A stretch of 64,000 bases of DNA from positions 1,921,831 through 1,985,830 of the forward strand of contig VWZW01006282.1 in the NCBI GenBank assembly GCA_013397115.1. The letters run 5' to 3'. Below, in pieces: positions 61,991-64,000 of the stretch (position 1 is the first letter of the stretch; each line of letters starts with the position of its first letter). The notes under the pieces were generated by a model that did not search any database, was not told where the DNA came from, and worked only from the letters and a program-made list of their open reading frames with translations. The translations under genes were made by a program, and so were the position numbers. Source of the DNA: Edolisoma coerulescens (taxonomy: Eukaryota; Chordata; Aves; Passeriformes; Campephagidae).

Positions 61991-63620
61991 AATTGCTACG
62001 AAAGAACTCTTTCAGTTTAATCCCAAATTGTTCTCTGTCTCCCAGGGGGAGAAGACCCAGATATTTTCTAGCACCTTGTGCCTCACCTCTCTATGAAACC
62101 ATCCTGCCAACCCAGAGAATGCAGGACGCGTTGCCCCAGCAGTGGTGTTTTTACAGGTCCCTCCCTGCCCTGTTTGCTTCCCACATGGCCCTGAGACACG
62201 AGAGCTGTTTCTGTCCCCTCCACTCCTGTCCCTGCCTGATCTTACCATAAAATGGATGGAGGAGCTACAAATAACCGGGCTAGCAGGAGTGCAGAGACAG
62301 AACACCATGCACCCAGCCCACAGAGGAGCGAGCAGCAAGAGGAAGTCTTGCTGCTGGAGGTCTGGCACTGTTCAACCACAGCCTGAGGGTCTAGCCACCT
62401 TTCTATTTTTCTCTTTCTCACCACCATGACTCAGCTACATGTAAGTCCTCACTCCCAGCATCCCTCCTGTGCTCTGACACTGTGACTGTTGCTGTGTAAG
62501 ACCAAATTGCCCTTTTGTGATTGAAGTGACTGTCACAATATAAGTAGTATTTAATTGAAAACTATTCCCTGCTGTAGCTTTCTTGACTAGGTATTTTCTA
62601 TGTATTTCTGTATATTTTTTGTGTGTGGTTTTGTTTCTACTTCCAGATTTTGACTGCTTGGATTCATGTTTGAAATATTTCCAGGAATCTGGCTTGTCCA
62701 TGTCACACACAAATACACATGCATGTATTGCAGGACTTCTCCATGCCCAGAGAGGAGGGGAAGTAGGGGGCATATCTGGCCACCCAAATTGGATTTCTGC
62801 TCTGACTGAGTCAAGCAGAGAGAGTCTCAGGAGACTGAGGCTGCTGGTCTTAAGCCCAGGCCCCACCAGGCACAGGTGCCCTGCCTCCTCCATTTCTACA
62901 GCCCCCGGCCATCATCCCTTCATGTGCACAGGCATGAGTCCTTGCAAGGTGAGTGCCATGAGGTGACATGGATCATCCCATCTCCCTTCTCCACATCTGC
63001 CCATCTTACCTCAGACTGGAAAAAATGGCCTATAGTGCCTGCTGGGTTACACCCTGGCCCTCAAGGATCTCTACTGGAGTGGAGTCATGAGCTCATGTGA
63101 CCATGCCAGCTCTCAGTAGTGTCTCCTAGGAAGGAGCAGAGCTGTGAGCATTTCCCTTGTTGGCTGCAGTAGTCACGGTGTTACAGAAACCCTAACCCCC
63201 CTAACCTCCCCCTCCCTTCCAGGAGCTTGTTTTAAGCTTTTAGTTTCCTTTGCTGCTCTCCTCAAGCTGAAATAAAAGACACCTGTGTGGAAAGCATGGG
63301 CTAGGGAGGGAGGGATGCACTGGTCTGCACCACAGAGGGCATGGCCCCAAGCTCTCCAGGGCTCAGGGGATTCCTGCAGCACCAAACCTGCTGCTGCAGT
63401 GTGGCAAAGTGACAGCCAGCAATGAGGAACAGAGGCTGGGCTGGCATCTCCTGCTTGTGCTCAGAGGCTTCTCCAAGGCAGGACTAGAAGGTTCCTTCAG
63501 CCAACACAGCCCACGGGGAGCCAGGAGAGGCTCTGGTGGCTGGGCCAGGTGAGCAGTGGGCTGCAGCTCAGCCCTGCACACCAGCACAGCATGGCAGCCA
63601 CGCACTCCAAAATTGCTGCT

Positions 63621-63679
63621 GCCAGCACTGTGCTGTGGCATGCTGTGCCAGAGGCCAGCACTGTGCTGTGCCAGAGGCC
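63621..63679. repeat. Imperfect tandem duplication
   Basis: GCCAGCACTGTGCTGTG occurs at 63621 and again at 63654, each followed at a short distance by TGCCAGAGGCC. The second copy lacks the GCATGCTGTG insert. Confidence 0.8.
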
Positions 63680-64000
63680 TGGAGAGAAGGGGATTGACAA
63701 TTTACCAGGTACGATGGAGCCTGGCCAGCTTTGAGGGAACCAAGTGGGAGCGCTCGCACCAAAGTAAAGGTTAAGCTTATGAGTGCTAAGGGTGGCTGCT
63801 GGGCAGGCCTGGCTGTCCTGCCTGTAAAAGCTGTTTCAGGGTACTCCATCCACTTTGTAGTGTTCTAAAAGCAAGAAATAAGTTGCTTGAGCCTTGAAAC
63901 TCAGATTATTCTGTGTCCTTGGATACTCACATCAGGTCAAGCATGAATAAATTGTACTCGCTGCTTTCCCAGATATATTGCTTTTGTTGGAACAGCAAAC

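Larger units (their letters stand above)
54063..64000. other. Intergenic stretch, no recognised gene
   Basis: It holds one CR1 copy, one large ancient repeat, small tandem repeats and the weak GC-rich patch. Frames of up to 200 codons (56335-56937 plus) show no recognisable domain and no splice context. Confidence 0.5.

Noticed and set aside
1..64000. Search for a novel defence, mobile or multi-gene system.
   Set aside because: The window is animal intergenic and intronic DNA with one small gene; nothing resembling a gene cluster, CRISPR array, intact retrovirus or transposase was seen.

Overview
The window is vertebrate nuclear DNA and almost certainly avian. Three recognisable CR1 retrotransposon tails are present (3787-4140 minus, 45311-45592 plus, 55796-55995 minus), plus a shorter remnant at 871-928. 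There are also several badly decayed repeats of a kind I associate with turtle, crocodile and bird genomes. Long AT-rich non-coding stretches, GC-rich CpG islands and GT-AG splice sites fit this. There is no prokaryotic gene organisation, no CRISPR array, no operon and no intact retrotransposon or retrovirus reading frame. The species cannot be told from the sequence.

One protein-coding gene is supported. It lies on the minus strand and belongs to the LBH (limb bud and heart) family. Three coding exons (20158-20069, 16248-16047, 14927-14851) join in phase to give a 122-residue protein. It has the MTEVMNT start and the family core RLPSIVVEPTE...GEVESGELRWPPE. The divergent flanks, a serine inserted in the core and a six-glutamine run suggest the LBHD2-type paralogue rather than LBH itself. 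A probable 5' untranslated exon lies at 24472-24370. A 3' untranslated region of about 2.9 kb ends at a well-formed poly(A) signal at 11931-11926. The CpG island at about 33225-34160, interrupted by a 460-base assembly gap (33383-33842), is the best promoter candidate. The gene would then run from about 33-34 kb down to about 11.9 kb.

Layout: 1-11.9 kb is downstream intergenic DNA with two CR1 pieces. 11.9-24.5 kb holds the gene's recognisable exons and introns. 24.5-33.2 kb is probably its first intron or upstream DNA. 33.2-34.2 kb is the CpG island with the gap. 34.2-64 kb is gene-poor DNA with two CR1 copies, ancient repeats, small tandem duplications, an orphan CpG island at 53.69-54.06 kb, a weaker GC-rich patch at 60.46-60.80 kb and several AT-rich stretches dense in homeodomain-type motifs that may be enhancers.

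No new biological system is evident. The observations most worth checking are the paralogue identity and two possible C-termini of the LBH-family gene, the masked promoter, the orphan CpG island, and the old repeats. Statements about repeat families and conservation rest on remembered consensus patterns, not on an alignment.
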